Part shown: positions 1 through 10,800 of the stretch, piece by piece
Numbering within the stretch: the stretch's first letter is position 1
Layout: each line of letters opens with the position of its first letter
Assembly: GCA_013368315.1 (NCBI GenBank)
Contig: JAACJM010000148.1
Location: forward strand, 154,747 to 218,746
Direction of reading: 5' to 3'
From: Tetrapyrgos nigripes
Lineage: Eukaryota; Basidiomycota; Agaricomycetes; Agaricales; Campanellaceae
Length of the DNA: 64,000 nucleotides
Notes under the pieces: generated by a model
Told to the model about the DNA's origin: nothing
Database searches by the model: none
Seen by the model: the letters and a program-made list of their open reading frames with translations, nothing else
Made by a program: the position numbers and the translations under genes

Positions 1-151
1 CAAAGGGAGGGTCAAGACTCTTGTCACAAACCGGGCTCATCAACTTTTTTTACATATCACTCAACGCTTTGCCGAGGAAGCTGACTTTCGTCGTGCGCTT
101 TATGACGAACGAAATCTCCCTCCATTGACAGAGGAGTTTGCTGATGTATGA
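1..151 (+). CDS. 3' end of an unrecognised gene (partial)
   Basis: The frame starting at base 2 is open from the window edge to a TGA at 149-151 and encodes about 49 residues ending in LTEEFADV. The peptide is rich in charged residues and looks like the C-terminal end of a soluble protein. The gene begins outside the window, so its length and family cannot be judged. I do not recognise it. It could be a real host exon or the tail of a transposon gene, because the following 2 kb is repeat-rich. Confidence 0.35.
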   Translation, partial: KGRVKTLVTNRAHQLFLHITQRFAEEADFRRALYDERNLPPLTEEFADV

Positions 152-660
152 CATTTTCTCTTGTACCATATTCTTGAATTTGACTAAAATTCTACGAAGA
201 ATAATTCTGGCGCCACAAGCATTCGACGATCTACAACTCGCTCTACCCGCTCTACCCGCTCTACGCGAAGAAAAATTCAGAATTAAATCGGTAAAGTATA
301 ATGGAATGGGCTTTGAACATACGGTTAGGACGATGCTGATTGGCTCCTCGAGGCATGGATGATGGGGAGGGGTGTATACTCAACCTCGGGCCTTCACATC
401 CCTTGCTATTTATGAACATGCGGAGGTTCTCAAATCTATCCATCTCCGAAGCACTGCATGTGCCAAGAACGCACAGTGATGGAGTCATGACTCATACGGC
501 CCCTAAGTGACCCTGCTGGAAGTGCACGTTGTATACATACACTAAGTACGCGAAGGCGAGGGTCGGAGTACCTTGCGCCACGGAGTCGGACAATCAAACG
601 GAGGTGACCGCAAGCGGCGGGCGGCAAGTAATCAAGCGAGTCCGAAGCGATCCAACTAAC
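152..660. other. Stretch without a recognisable gene
   Basis: Short open frames occur on both strands but none shows a family motif, splice structure or conserved pattern. The right part grades into the dispersed repeat described next. Confidence 0.4.
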
Positions 661-1282
661 TCTCGATTGCGATTACGTCTAGACCAATCAAGTCTCCGAA
701 CTTTGCATATTTGGCTGAAAGAATTCACTGCTTGCGCCGCAAGTGCGCCACCATCTTCAACATCTTCACAAGGATATCGGCCAAATATCGGCGCACCTTG
801 CAATTGAGAAATAGGATACAATAAGGTAGTCTCTCCTAGACAGACAGTATCAGCGATCACTGAAGTGATGCGATAGCAGTCTGTTGCTAAAGCGGGGGTT
901 TTTAGGGACCAGAGTTTTTTAATACATTTGATTTATTGTATAATCTTCGCACGTCCCATTTTGGGAAGGTAAATGACGCTGCCTGCTCTTTCCGCTCGAC
1001 TGGACTGATGACTCTCCTGCTTTATCCCGTTGTATTTCGTGGTTCTAAAGACATGTACGTGAAATGACATACACTTCAGTCATCCTACAGCCCTCCGAAG
1101 CACTGAAAATGGCCGGCATATGAGAGAAACGGACCGCGGGAATATTACGCAATAAATAATCTTAGTAAGCAAAAAAACTGGTCCCTAAACTCTCGATCTA
1201 AAAACTAGACTAACAATAAGGACTGGATCAAGACACTCAATTCTTGGGCTCGTGGCTTGCTCGCTCGGTTTAAGTCCTTGAA
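661..1282. repeat. Dispersed repeat, copy 1 (interrupted)
   Basis: Bases about 670-825 and 1213-1282 match, with scattered substitutions, one continuous stretch near 18709-18955. Shared landmarks are GACCAATCA, CTTTGCATATTTGGCTGAAA, the CTTGCACCGCAAGTGCGCC-like block, GACTGGATCAAGA and GGTTTAAGTCCTTGAATA. In this copy the match is split by 387 bp at an ACAATAAG octamer (see the insertion at 826-1212). The nature of the repeat is unknown; no coding capacity is evident. Confidence 0.6.
826..1212. mobile_element. hAT-like non-autonomous insertion (387 bp)
   Basis: The insertion lies exactly between two copies of the octamer ACAATAAG (818-825 and 1213-1220), and the second copy of the host repeat (near 18885) has no insertion there, so this is an empty-site comparison. 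The outermost bases are inverted repeats only over TAGTCT plus partial matches. A second inverted pair, TTTAGGGACCAG near 899-912 and CTGGTCCCTAAA near 1178-1190, lies inside. An 8-bp target duplication is the hAT pattern. No transposase is encoded. Confidence 0.5.
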
Positions 1283-1350
1283 TACCCTCGTTGAACAATC
1301 CATCGCGGCGCGTGTTGGTGTTGTCGCGTTCTTTTTGGCTCGTCAGTTGG
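1283..1350 (+). pseudogene. Short fragment of the DUF1365 gene (third copy)
   Basis: About 68 bp read CGTTGAACAATCCATCGCGG followed by GCGTGTTGGTGTTGTCGCG and a TTTTTGGCTCGTCAGTTGG end. They match exon 2 of the DUF1365 gene near 48978-49041 and its decayed copy near 15078. The encoded peptide is like AARVGVxAxFLARQL. Similarity stops abruptly on both sides, so this is a dispersed scrap, fused on its left to the dispersed repeat. Confidence 0.55.
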
Positions 1351-1952
1351 CTTCCGAGCACACTCATCCTTACACCCGTTCTCTGTCAACTTTTTCGAGA
1401 AAGGGTGGACACGGACATGAAGAAAACGCATCTACTAGGGACAAGCATGTATCTTCCCCTTCGTCCACACTACTTGCTCTCCTCATGCCTGGCGTCATGC
1501 TTTTTCCCCCATTCATCCCAACACATCAAGTTCCTCCGGTGTCCCATCATCATTTCTTCCAACTTTAATGCTTTAGCTTCAGCCTTATCCCATTATACAT
1601 GTCCGTGATCACCGACCCACAACACTAACTCCCCTACCAGGTCCCCTTTGACACTCCAAAACGCACCTCGAGTCGGACCATCTCTTCTTCCATTGAATGA
1701 TACCCACATAATCACGATGAATGCGAACGCACAGATTCCAAGCCTTTAAACAAGGCTTCTCCAAATCACCAATGGAATGAGCGCCTTGGACGAAGAGCAG
1801 GATGGGTTTAAGGGTGGGGGTTAATCTGATGTCTGAGGTGGAGTTTGGGCAAGGGGGAGGCAGGCCGAGATTCCAGTACATCAGGTAGGGGGAGGGGGGG
1901 GGGGTCTGACCTCAGAAAAAAAAAATTCTGACCGCACCTGAAATAAGGTGCT
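1351..1952. other. Stretch without a recognisable gene
   Basis: Contains short overlapping open frames with no motif, and a G-rich tract at 1885-1903 followed by a run of A. Nothing else is evident. Confidence 0.4.
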
Positions 1953-2156
1953 TTGAGCTTGTTTGAGACTAATTTCGCTAAAGACGTCGCAGGCCATTCA
2001 TTGCGATCGGGTGGTGCGACCCACTATGCGTTAGAAGGATATTCTTGGGAGCAGATTCAAAATCTTGGTCGTTGGTCTTCAGAGGCCTTTCGCCTGTACA
2101 TTCGCAAACATCCCCTATTTTTCACGGCACTCTTAACGAAGCGAACTCAATCCTGA
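1953..2156 (+). pseudogene. Tyrosine recombinase/integrase C-terminal relic
   Basis: The open frame encodes 67 residues containing HSLRSGGATHYALEG, then IQNLGRWSSEAFRLYIRKHP. This is the C-terminal end of a tyrosine recombinase catalytic domain: an H-x-x-R box, a G-R-W-S-S box and the Tyr of RLYIRKHP in the place of the nucleophile. Such domains occur in Crypton-like and related mobile elements of basidiomycetes. The N-terminal part of the domain, with the first catalytic Arg, is absent upstream, so this is a fragment. The first codon is TTG, not ATG, which also argues for a relic. Confidence 0.7.
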
Positions 2157-2496
2157 ATCCGATACTCGACTCTCCATTACATCATTTCCTTTCCCCCTCA
2201 ACAACTACCTTCAACCTCCCTTTTCTTATCCATCATTCCTTAGGCTTCTTAGCGCCTCTCGAGTCTCGTCTACGAATATACCCAGGGGAGTCGCTGTTTC
2301 AGGACTCCCCGTGATTCGCCTATATTTCTTTCCGCGAGAAATTTGCTTGGACGATCAGCAAGATGATTAGTAGACTTTGGATTCTAATGTCACTTTATAA
2401 GATGGATTTGCCTAGTATGAACAATGACTCATGAGTGACCTGAGTGACAGAAGTGGCGAAAGGATAAGCAATTCTACAGTACAGAAATATGTCATC
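2157..2496. other. Intergenic stretch
   Basis: Lies between the recombinase relic and the stop codon of the short-chain dehydrogenase on the other strand. It would hold the 3' flank of that gene. No gene seen. Confidence 0.4.
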
Positions 2497-3740
2497 TCAG
2501 TCGCAGAAAACTCCTCCATTGATCGATATCTGTTCCAACCACTCAGAACACTGCAGTCGAAGCGCAAATAGTTCGCTCACCGTCTGGCCCGTCACGAAAT
2601 GTGCTTCCTCCGAAACAAGATAAGATACTAATGCTGCAATATCTTCAGGTTTACCCACGTACCCCACCGGGGCTAGTGTGCGGTACTGACGGAGTAGGAG
2701 TGTGATGACGAAATTTAAATCAGTCAGTGGTTCATCGTCACGGGCCCAGTGCGTATTGAAATCTACATACAGTTTCCAAGAATTGTCCTGGTTTGAAATT
2801 ATACTTCTCCACCAAATTCCTGTCTGCTTGTACAGCTGCAAAACTTGAGATGTAACAACACGAGTGTATTGACTGAGCACCCAGGGGACTCACTCATTGG
2901 CGATTCAATGAATCCGGGTGCGTACGCGTTTACGGTAATACGATGTTTGCCTAGTTCTCCAGCAGCTGCTTGAGTAATTCCTCGAATGGCGAATTTTGTT
3001 CCAACATAAGCTGAGCTCCCAGCAGCGTTGTCTGCGAAATGGTACTTAGCCCATAATTTGGCAAAATTGCAACGTGACGAAAGAACATGTCAAGACTTAC
3101 TTCCACTTTTCCCGCGTATTGAACTGGCTCCAATTATTCTTCCGCCTCTCCCTTGCTTGACCATCTGATTGCCAGCATACTTGTAGCAGAGGAAAGTACC
3201 GCGAGCGTTGATGGAAAAGATTCTGTCCCATTCTTCCACAGTAGCTGTTGATAAAGAAGATCTGGATCAGTATGACGAATCGAGATTCGATAGCGACTGT
3301 TGGGGGGTGGGGGGGGGGGGGGGGATCCCCAATGAGTAGACTCAGACTCACTTTCCAAGAAAGAATTGCAGATAGTTATCCCTGCGTTAGCTATCATAAC
3401 ATCGAGACCCCCATGAGTCTCTACCACTCCTTCAATCATTGCCCTGACTTGTTCTTCCTTGGAAACATCGGCTGTGTGCACGGAGCTCTTCATCCCCATG
3501 GCTCTAATTTCCTCTGAAAGTGAGTTGAGATTGTCCAAGTTCGGAGCAATGTCATTGACTGCTACGTGCATTCCATTTTTGGCGAGTCGTAAAGCGATGG
3601 CTCGGCCTATGCCTTGAGCTGCATGAGGACGAGTTACTTAGCAAGTGCTAGTAGTAGCAAGAAGAAGATCAGTAAAACAAAGAAAAGAAATGCACACCTG
3701 CACCAGTAACCAAGGCTATTCGAGTGGGTTTGTCAGTCAT
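2497..3740 (-). CDS. Short-chain dehydrogenase/reductase, diacetyl/acetoin reductase-like
   Basis: Seven exons on the minus strand join into a 264-residue protein: 3698-3740, 3352-3618, 3101-3244, 2894-3031, 2771-2835, 2581-2685 and 2497-2529. All introns are GT-AG and the summed exons are exactly 795 nt. It shows the whole classical SDR fold: cofactor motif VTGAAQGIGRA near the N-terminus, NAGIT after strand 4, catalytic Ser in IIGASSIRG, the Tyr-Lys pair in SAYVGTKFA, then VNAYAPGF, and a C-terminal TGQTISINGGVF. The family reduces carbonyls with NAD(P)H in the cytosol; the VNAYAPG and GKPEDIA regions are most like fungal and bacterial diacetyl/acetoin reductases, but substrate is inference. 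Intron 2 carries a long C tract (plus-strand G run 3301-3324). The start is the first ATG giving the cofactor motif. No defect is visible. Confidence 0.88.
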
Positions 3741-4473
3741 TGTAAGTAGTAAGGAAAACGAGGTTTCATCTGATCCCCAGTTTATATCAACAGTCAAATA
3801 CTGGTGGGAACTACTGATTGGATTGACAGCCTGAACAGATTCTAGCTGAGAACATCGATATCATAGTACTTTGTTATTAGTTACGGCTCTCGGCTCATGC
3901 CTGGAATAGTTCCAATGCCAAATCGAGCATTGGCTATCCCCAGATGGTTTAACTATGTCATACTGATTACGCAGGGCTCCTAATAGGGTTTAAGCCGTAA
4001 TAATGCTTACCTTGTACTCCAAAAAGGGTTTATACATGTAATAGTGATGACTCTACGGTCCAAAAGCAGCGCTGTGACTGTGATAGTGAGAATAGTGTAG
4101 TATTTCAACCGTATGAACGGTCGCTTTGGTGCGTGGCGCGATATTTTGAATTGAGAGTATGCGCGGACTCGGGCCTGTGGACGTGTTACGCGATACGAGG
4201 CAGCCTTTGGTCGCCTCGAAAATCATGCTAAATCAGCCAAAATTTTAAGAAAAGCGTGACAAGATATGCTGCGGCCTTGCACGGGGGTCCAATGAACGCA
4301 CTACGAAATCCAGAATTGACCATGATTAAGGGGGTGTGTGCAAGCGCGTTACTTATTCATGTGGTAGAAATACCACAGTAGTGATTAGACCGTGCAAAAA
4401 CCAAATCATATAAAAGCACACTACGTGGACACTTTTCTGTCTTCTTGACTGCGCCTTTAGTGATCCCAAGTAT
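3741..4473. other. Upstream region of the SDR gene
   Basis: Holds the presumed promoter of the dehydrogenase (read leftward). It includes a GC-rich patch near 4130-4200 and no convincing open frame. I see no clear regulatory motif. Confidence 0.35.
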
Positions 4474-4479
4474 TTGAAA

Positions 4480-5110
4480 ATGAGTCAACCAGGTAGGCCT
4501 CAGGGTACCAAAAACCAGCCTGAACACAATGCAGGTGGTTATAGAGAAGAAAGCCTGACAATTCATCTGTATCTAGAAGTAATTCTACAAATCCACCTAC
4601 TCAAAGTAAGCTATGATCATTTTAGACATCCAAATATCTTCACTTCATTGCAGTGCTAGCAAATTTCAAGAAACCTAGGACCACAGGAGTATACTGAATT
4701 TTTGAGAGTAAGTTACAAGATTCAATATATGGCTAGGTAACTTGCTATTCTTATAGAATCTAAGAGACAGTAAGTAGCCTTAGCATATGTATATGTCTCA
4801 AGATACTAACAGAAATCTGGAACTGCCACTCCAAAAGAATCAAATGCCTCTGGACAAGCTGCTCCAGCTGGTATGAATTTTTTATGCATCTTCCACAGAA
4901 CTCCAACAACTGATGTGTACTTATTGTAGATTCTGATAATTCTGATACACTTCTATCCTTCTTTCTCCCTGATGAGAGTTCTATTGGACCAACAGTAATG
5001 GAGGAGAATTTTCAAGATGAAGATTGATCTAATACTGAAACAAGAAGGAGGAAATGTCCTGCTTTTATTGAGAAAGGCTATTCAAGCTTGGATTGTCCTA
5101 GTGTAGGTAT
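4480..5110 (+). pseudogene. Relic with an AT-hook-like start (transposon-related?)
   Basis: An ATG at 4480 begins MSQPGRPQGTKNQPEHNAGG, a basic GRP-type start of the kind seen in DNA-binding or transposon proteins. The frame is soon interrupted. Further right, short stretches still read like coding sequence, for example SDNSDTLLSFFLPDESSI near 4932-4990 and RRRKCPAFIEKGYSSL near 5045-5095. No full frame can be rebuilt, so this is probably a decayed gene, possibly from a DNA transposon. I cannot assign a family. Confidence 0.35.
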
Positions 5111-5269
5111 GCAAATACTCAATAAGATTACATGACTATTGCTTTTTACTTTTTTGTATAATGCTTACAGATTGTCATCTCTGTCTAGATTTGAAGCTAT
5201 GGAAATATCAGCTAATGTAACTTACCTTTGAATGAATTTGATCAAATAGTAAAATAAAATACTTGTGCA

Positions 5270-5405
5270 ACCACCAGTCCATACATATATAAGTAAAAAA
5301 GAACCACCTACCATTAGGAAGTCTTGAACCTGAGACCTCACAAAACTTTGAATGGATGAATGAATTTATACACCACACTGTTGAGACACTGACTGTAGGT
5401 CTGTG
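5270..5405 (-). repeat. SINE-like unit with tRNA-type promoter boxes
   Basis: On the minus strand the sequence TGTCTCAACAG (5378-5388) fits the RNA polymerase III A box (TRGYNNARNNG) with one mismatch. It is followed 47 nt later by GGTTCAAGACT (5320-5330), close to the B box GGTTCRANNCC. A T run, the usual polymerase III stop, follows at 5295-5300. The sequence does not fold as a complete tRNA, so a tRNA-derived SINE or decayed tRNA gene is more likely than a working tRNA. Confidence 0.35.
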
Positions 5406-5966
5406 GTGAGAATACACTCAACCAAAACAAACAAACAACCAAAAGTGAATGTGTAGTTCATGAGTATGAGAAAGCTCTCACAGTAGGTGGAGGTGGGCAA
5501 TGCCAGCCAGACTCACTTAGTGACTAAGTGGCACTGCCACCATAGAACCTGTCCGCTGTCAACTTCCATGATCTCTTGCTCTCATCTCATCAGAAATGGC
5601 TCGCAACTGCCTCATTATTCAACATTAGAGTGTGTACTACAACTACAAAAGCTTTAAAGTACCAAAGTGTATGTATTACAGTATATAATGTTATGTCCAA
5701 TTACCCCTATCCTTCCACCTCCATTTCCTCCTGTTCATGCCACTCGAGTTCCACTAGAAGGTCATCACCTTGAGATATAAGCTCAGAAGTTGGACAATGA
5801 TGGAATTGGTCTCTGGGTGCCTGTTGGCTGGTTCTGTCAGCTGGTATTCTTCAAAGGACGTTGGAATTTGTTGCAGGACACTTGTTGGTTCTGAGCTTGT
5901 CTTGCAGCTCTGGCAGCTATGAGACTAGCTTGTTGCTCTTTGGAGGGCCTGGACTTCGACTTTTTG
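5406..5966. other. Stretch without a recognisable gene; target of the MITE
   Basis: The minus strand keeps a short peptide-like stretch rich in Gln and Ala (SKEQQASLIAARAARQAQNQ near 5880-5945) that is cut by the insertion at 5967. This may be part of a decayed coding region that continues at 6502. No family assigned. Confidence 0.3.
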
Positions 5967-6493
5967 CAGTGTTCGCCTTAAGGCTTAAGGACAAATTAAT
6001 TTAAGGCCTAACTTGCTCAGAGAAATTTGTGAAGGCTTAATTAAGACTTAAGAAAATGAAATGTGACATCAAGCCAAGACCTGAGTGACCTGACTTGGAA
6101 AACTTTTTTACTGGCTGTTGTTGGGGTGTTGTAACTTGTCAGTGACAAAAAACTTCTCTTATTGCTCTCAAAAAAGGCTCGCAGTACAGGAGAACTATGA
6201 GACTACTACCACCAAGGCAAGAAGAAAAATAGCAGCCACTACAATGTCAGCAGACTTGCAGACAGGGCTGGAGGAAAGAAGCTTTGTATATGGAGCTCCT
6301 TGCACAAGAGGAGCAGGACAAGATACCCAATGGTAGTGCATTGGAAGACTTTGGGGACGAGTATGGGGGCATTTAAGAAAATTTATTTTAGGCCTTAAAA
6401 TGCTCTTAAAATCAAATTAATTCAAGGCTCAGTTAAGGCTTTAAGGCCTAACTTTGTTGAGGGGCCTTAATTAAGGCCTTAAGGCGAACACTG
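5967..6493. mobile_element. hAT-type MITE (527 bp) with perfect inverted ends and 8-bp target duplication
   Basis: The ends are perfect 18-bp inverted repeats, CAGTGTTCGCCTTAAGGC at 5967-5984 and its complement at 6476-6493. The element is flanked by the identical octamer ACTTTTTG at 5959-5966 and 6494-6501. Near both ends many variants of TTAAGGCCTAACTT and CCTTAATTAAGG recur, like subterminal transposase-binding sites of hAT elements. The middle has no transposase. Perfect ends and an intact duplication suggest recent insertion. Confidence 0.85.
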
Positions 6494-6501
6494 ACTTTTT
6501 G

Positions 6502-7672
6502 TGGTATTTCTTGTTGTTCTTGTTGCCCATACACTCCTGTTGTAGGTATGAGCGTAACTTGAGCACGACAAGGATTTTTCGAGAGGCCGCGACGCGTATT
6601 ACATAACGCGCCTTTTCTTTATTAGTCTACATTGGTACAAAATCAGATCCTGATTATTTCCAGATCAAAATGCATATTTCTCTCATTTTAACGCAATTTT
6701 GTACAAATAGGGAAAGGATCTAGTGAGTGGCCAGAGCATTTTTGTTGGTATGGGCATACACCTTCACTACTTTTCATGGCGGGTTGAGAAAATTTCCCCT
6801 GGCCACTCACTCCTTCTCAAAAATCTCATTTGGAATATATGTTTCTTATGTAGTACAAATATTACTAGAGAGTGAAAATCGGGATGTCAAGGTGGACAAA
6901 TTTTGGCTGAGCAGACAGTGGCAGTGCTGCTTAGTCAATAAGCCCACCTCCACAGTAGGATAAAGACTCTTTTTAGAAAAGAAGAACAAAGTGAACAACA
7001 GTGACAAGTGAAGTATGCTGAAGTCTATGAGGAGATCAAGGTGAACAAGAAGGGCTGAAATGTGATAGGGGGTGTGGGTGGTTAAGGTGGTAGTTTGGAT
7101 GTGGGGGCCCAGAATATACAGAAGATTGACAACAGGTGGGAAGAAGGAGTAATATACATGGTCTTTGAACAAGGCACCATCACCTCATGAAGAGGCTTTC
7201 TGTGTTTGGTCTTTTTCTTGGCACCATCGGCCAGGATATCTGGATCAAATGCAGTGGCAGGTGTATCAGAATCAAATAGCATGAGTATATCTGGACAACC
7301 TACCAGAACTTCCAGAACAAAACATCAGAAATCTGGTGAAAAAGTGCTATTTCTGAATTGATTTTTTTGACATTTGGACCAGCATAAAGATCAAGAGAAC
7401 ATGTGAAATTTTCAGGTCAAATGTGAAACTTGTGAATTTTTTGGTCCGTTATCCTAACTTGTACAGAAAGATGACTTGACTTTTCATCAATGAGAAGTTG
7501 TGCAAAAAATCACGAAAATCCATAGTCCACCCAAATTGTGTGAAAAGATGGTCCAAATGGTCAAAAAAAAGTGGTAACTTGGGTCAAAATCCGGGTTTTT
7601 GATTTTCCAGACACTATTATTGCCATACAGATAGATGAGATTCAGATACATACATTGTAATAGTATCACTTT
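6502..7672. other. Stretch with possible coding relics
   Basis: A 13-bp perfect inverted pair (AGTGAGTGGCCAG at 6722-6734, complement at 6799-6811) brackets 64 bp. On the minus strand 7280-7160 reads MLFDSDTPATAFDPDIL then KKKTKHRKPLHEV, which looks like an internal piece of a gene but has no partner exons that I can join. No family assigned. Confidence 0.3.
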
Positions 7673-7839
7673 TTAAATAAATATTTTCAGTTTTATTTAA
7701 TGGAAATAAAAACACAGTAACACAAAGTCTATAAATATATGTATGGTATTTTGAAGCCAGAAATAAACCCATCATCTTCACATTCTGCAACATTCACATT
7801 TCAAACATTAAAGGCTGATGGAAGCTACAAAAAAACATT

Positions 7840-10800
7840 TCCTTATTCTGATTCTTTCCCATTGCCATCAGCTCCTGCCTTGAGAAGAGCTGCTATAACT
7901 TCTGAATGTCAAGGCTGAGAAGCATGCAGAGCACTGAAAGATCATTCTACAGAGTGAGCAGCATGCAGAGCGCTAAAATATCTTCCTCCAGGTGCATTGA
8001 TATCAGCTTGTTGGAATTTGATATTATCATCTATTATCATATCAATCTATTCATCTTTTATCATAGCCATACTTACAGCCTTGATCTTTGATTTTGTTAG
8101 CTTTATTTAGGATATGAGATACATCTTTGTTCTAACACACTACCTAACTACCGCAGTTACTTATGCTGTACTTAACCTGTACTTACCATCCATATTTATC
8201 TCACATATTTGGTAGTACATAGTATAAAAGCATGTAAGAAAGGTAGATACTATCTTCATGCAATTGTTAAGTCTGGGCAGACTTTGGAACCAGGCAGAGG
8301 TCTATAGGAAAGATGGGAATGATGATGAATCCAGACAGAACTGAACAGGAAGAGAATAGATAGGAAGAGAGGGTATCCAGTCGGGATGACCAGAAAGTTA
8401 AGATGGAAAGTCTATGGCACTATTAGTACCACCTTGCTAGTTGTCTAGTCGGAATTGATCAGAAAGGATAGGAGACCAGCTAAATCGATTTTAGACTTAA
8501 GCTATCTACTACAAAGTTGCTAGCTTAAGTACTACATTGGAATGGAATGGAAACGAGATAGGAAAGGATCAGAAATGAAAGATAATATAACTCAAATAAG
8601 TATTGACAAAGGGAAGGCTCAATTTGCTATCATCACATGGAAACCCTTTGGAAAGAAAAGGAAGGGGAGCACATGGTGCTACGAGATATGAAACAGAAAT
8701 GTGAGAAGTATGAATACAAGCTGTCTGGTTAGTATCTGATATGACTCAGATAGGATCTGATGGGAAATGTTGACTAAACAGATTTGTGGCAACTCAGATA
8801 TGAATTGGAAATGAATTGGAAATGAAATGGAATGAAAGGGAAGAGTCGGAAACTATTCGGAAATGTTTGGAAGGAGTTAGGGAAAGGCATAGGCTTTACA
8901 GCAATTGCAGACCCATGCAAACACAATACAAACTATCAACTCCATATTATGTGGCCTATGACCTTACTATAAATTACGCAATGTAATTTCTACACAGCTC
9001 CCATTTCAAGCAATATTCCTACAACCTCCAAATGTCCATTAACACCAGCAGCCCGTAAAGCATTTCCATAATATCCGCCCTGTGCATTGATATTGGCCCC
9101 ATTTTCGCAAAGTATTTTTACAACTTCTAAGTGACCTCCAACACTTGCAGCTTGTCCACCCTGTGTATTGACATCAGCTCCCATTTCACAAAGTAATTTT
9201 ACAAGTTTTGAGTGACCTCCAAAACTCGCAGTTTCTAAAGGATTTCCAATATATCCACCCTGGGCATTGACATCAGCTCCATTTTCACAAAGCAATTTCA
9301 CAATTTCCAAATTTCCTTTAAAAGTTGCAGTCTGTAAAGCAGTTCCAAACACTGTTTCAGGTGGTGCATTGACATCAACTCGATTTTCAAGGAGAAGTTT
9401 TACAATTTCCAAGTGACCTCCATGACTTGCACCTTGTAAAGCATTTCCGTAAATTACGGTGTATGCGTTGCCATCAGCTCCCTTTTCACAAAGTAATTTT
9501 GCGACTTCGAAATGACCTTCAACACTTGCAGCTTGTAAAGCATTTCCATATCTTCCACCTTGTGCATTGAGATCAGCTCCATTTTCGCAGAGGAATTTTA
9601 CAACTCCTAAGTGACCTCTAGCACTCGCAGCTTGTAAAGCATTTCCATATGATCCACCTTTTCTATTGACATCAGCTCCATTTTCATAAAGGAATATTCC
9701 AACTTCTAAGTGACCTTGATAACTTGCAGCTGTTAAAGCATTTCCATGATATCCTTCCATTGCATGGATATCAGCTCCATTTTCACAAATTAATTTTACA
9801 ACTTCTATGTGCCCTCCATAACTTGCACCTTGTAAAGCATTTCTACAGTATCCACCCTGTGCATTAACATCAGCCCCATTTTCACAAAGAATTTTTACAA
9901 CTTCCAGGTGTCCTCTATAACTTGCAGCTTGTAAAGCATTTCCATATCTTCCACCCTGTGCATTGACATCATTTCTACTATCAGTCATTCTATAAATATC
10001 AATATTATCCTGTTTAAGCATATAAACGACAGCATTTTCTAGTCCTATATAACAAGCATAATAAAGGGGTTGTGATGTGCCCTCTTGACTTGGTTTATTA
10101 TTCAATGTATCAGGTGTATATACATTCAACCAGTTATAATATGCAGGCTGTGTGCTGTTTAAGAGCTGACAGCTCAGGTTCAATATAGCTGAAGATTCTT
10201 CTTTGCTTTCATTAGAATGCAAAAACCAATACTTGGAAGCATAATGTGCCAAAGCAAATTTCTCCACATCAATCAATACTTGCCCACAGCTTAAAAGATA
10301 GATAATACAGGTCTGACAAATGACCTCATGGGCTAAAGCACTACTCATCTGAAAATATCCTGAAGCACTTTGAATAGCTGCTTCTGATAGTAGGTAATCT
10401 TTTACAGAAGGGTGAGCTAGTTGGACTGTCATAACAGTCTGCTTTTCTCAATGGTCCTTTTCAATACTAGCTTGGATAATGACTACCAAGCTAGAATTGA
10501 CTACTTTGTGTAGCTCTGCTTCAATATTTTCAAGTAGATCTTCAGGAAAAAATGTTCCTCACATCAACAGCCAGTATATGCTGAACTTCACCTATTGTCA
10601 ATGGCCTATAGGCAAACAAAAGCCACTGGAAAATTGTCTTTACATCATCTCTCAGTTCCTCTTTCACCTGCTCCAAAATCTTCGCATATGTCTCTTGTAA
10701 AGTTTTGGGCAAGCTTTTTAAAGCTTTTCTGACCTTTCTAGGCATTTTGATCTCATTAAGTGCTGTCAACTGACAGTCTACCCATCTGATTCTGTTATAA

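Noticed and set aside
6722..6811. 13-bp inverted pair as a tiny MITE
   Set aside because: No target duplication on either side and only 90 bp in total; could be a chance hairpin or terminator-like structure.
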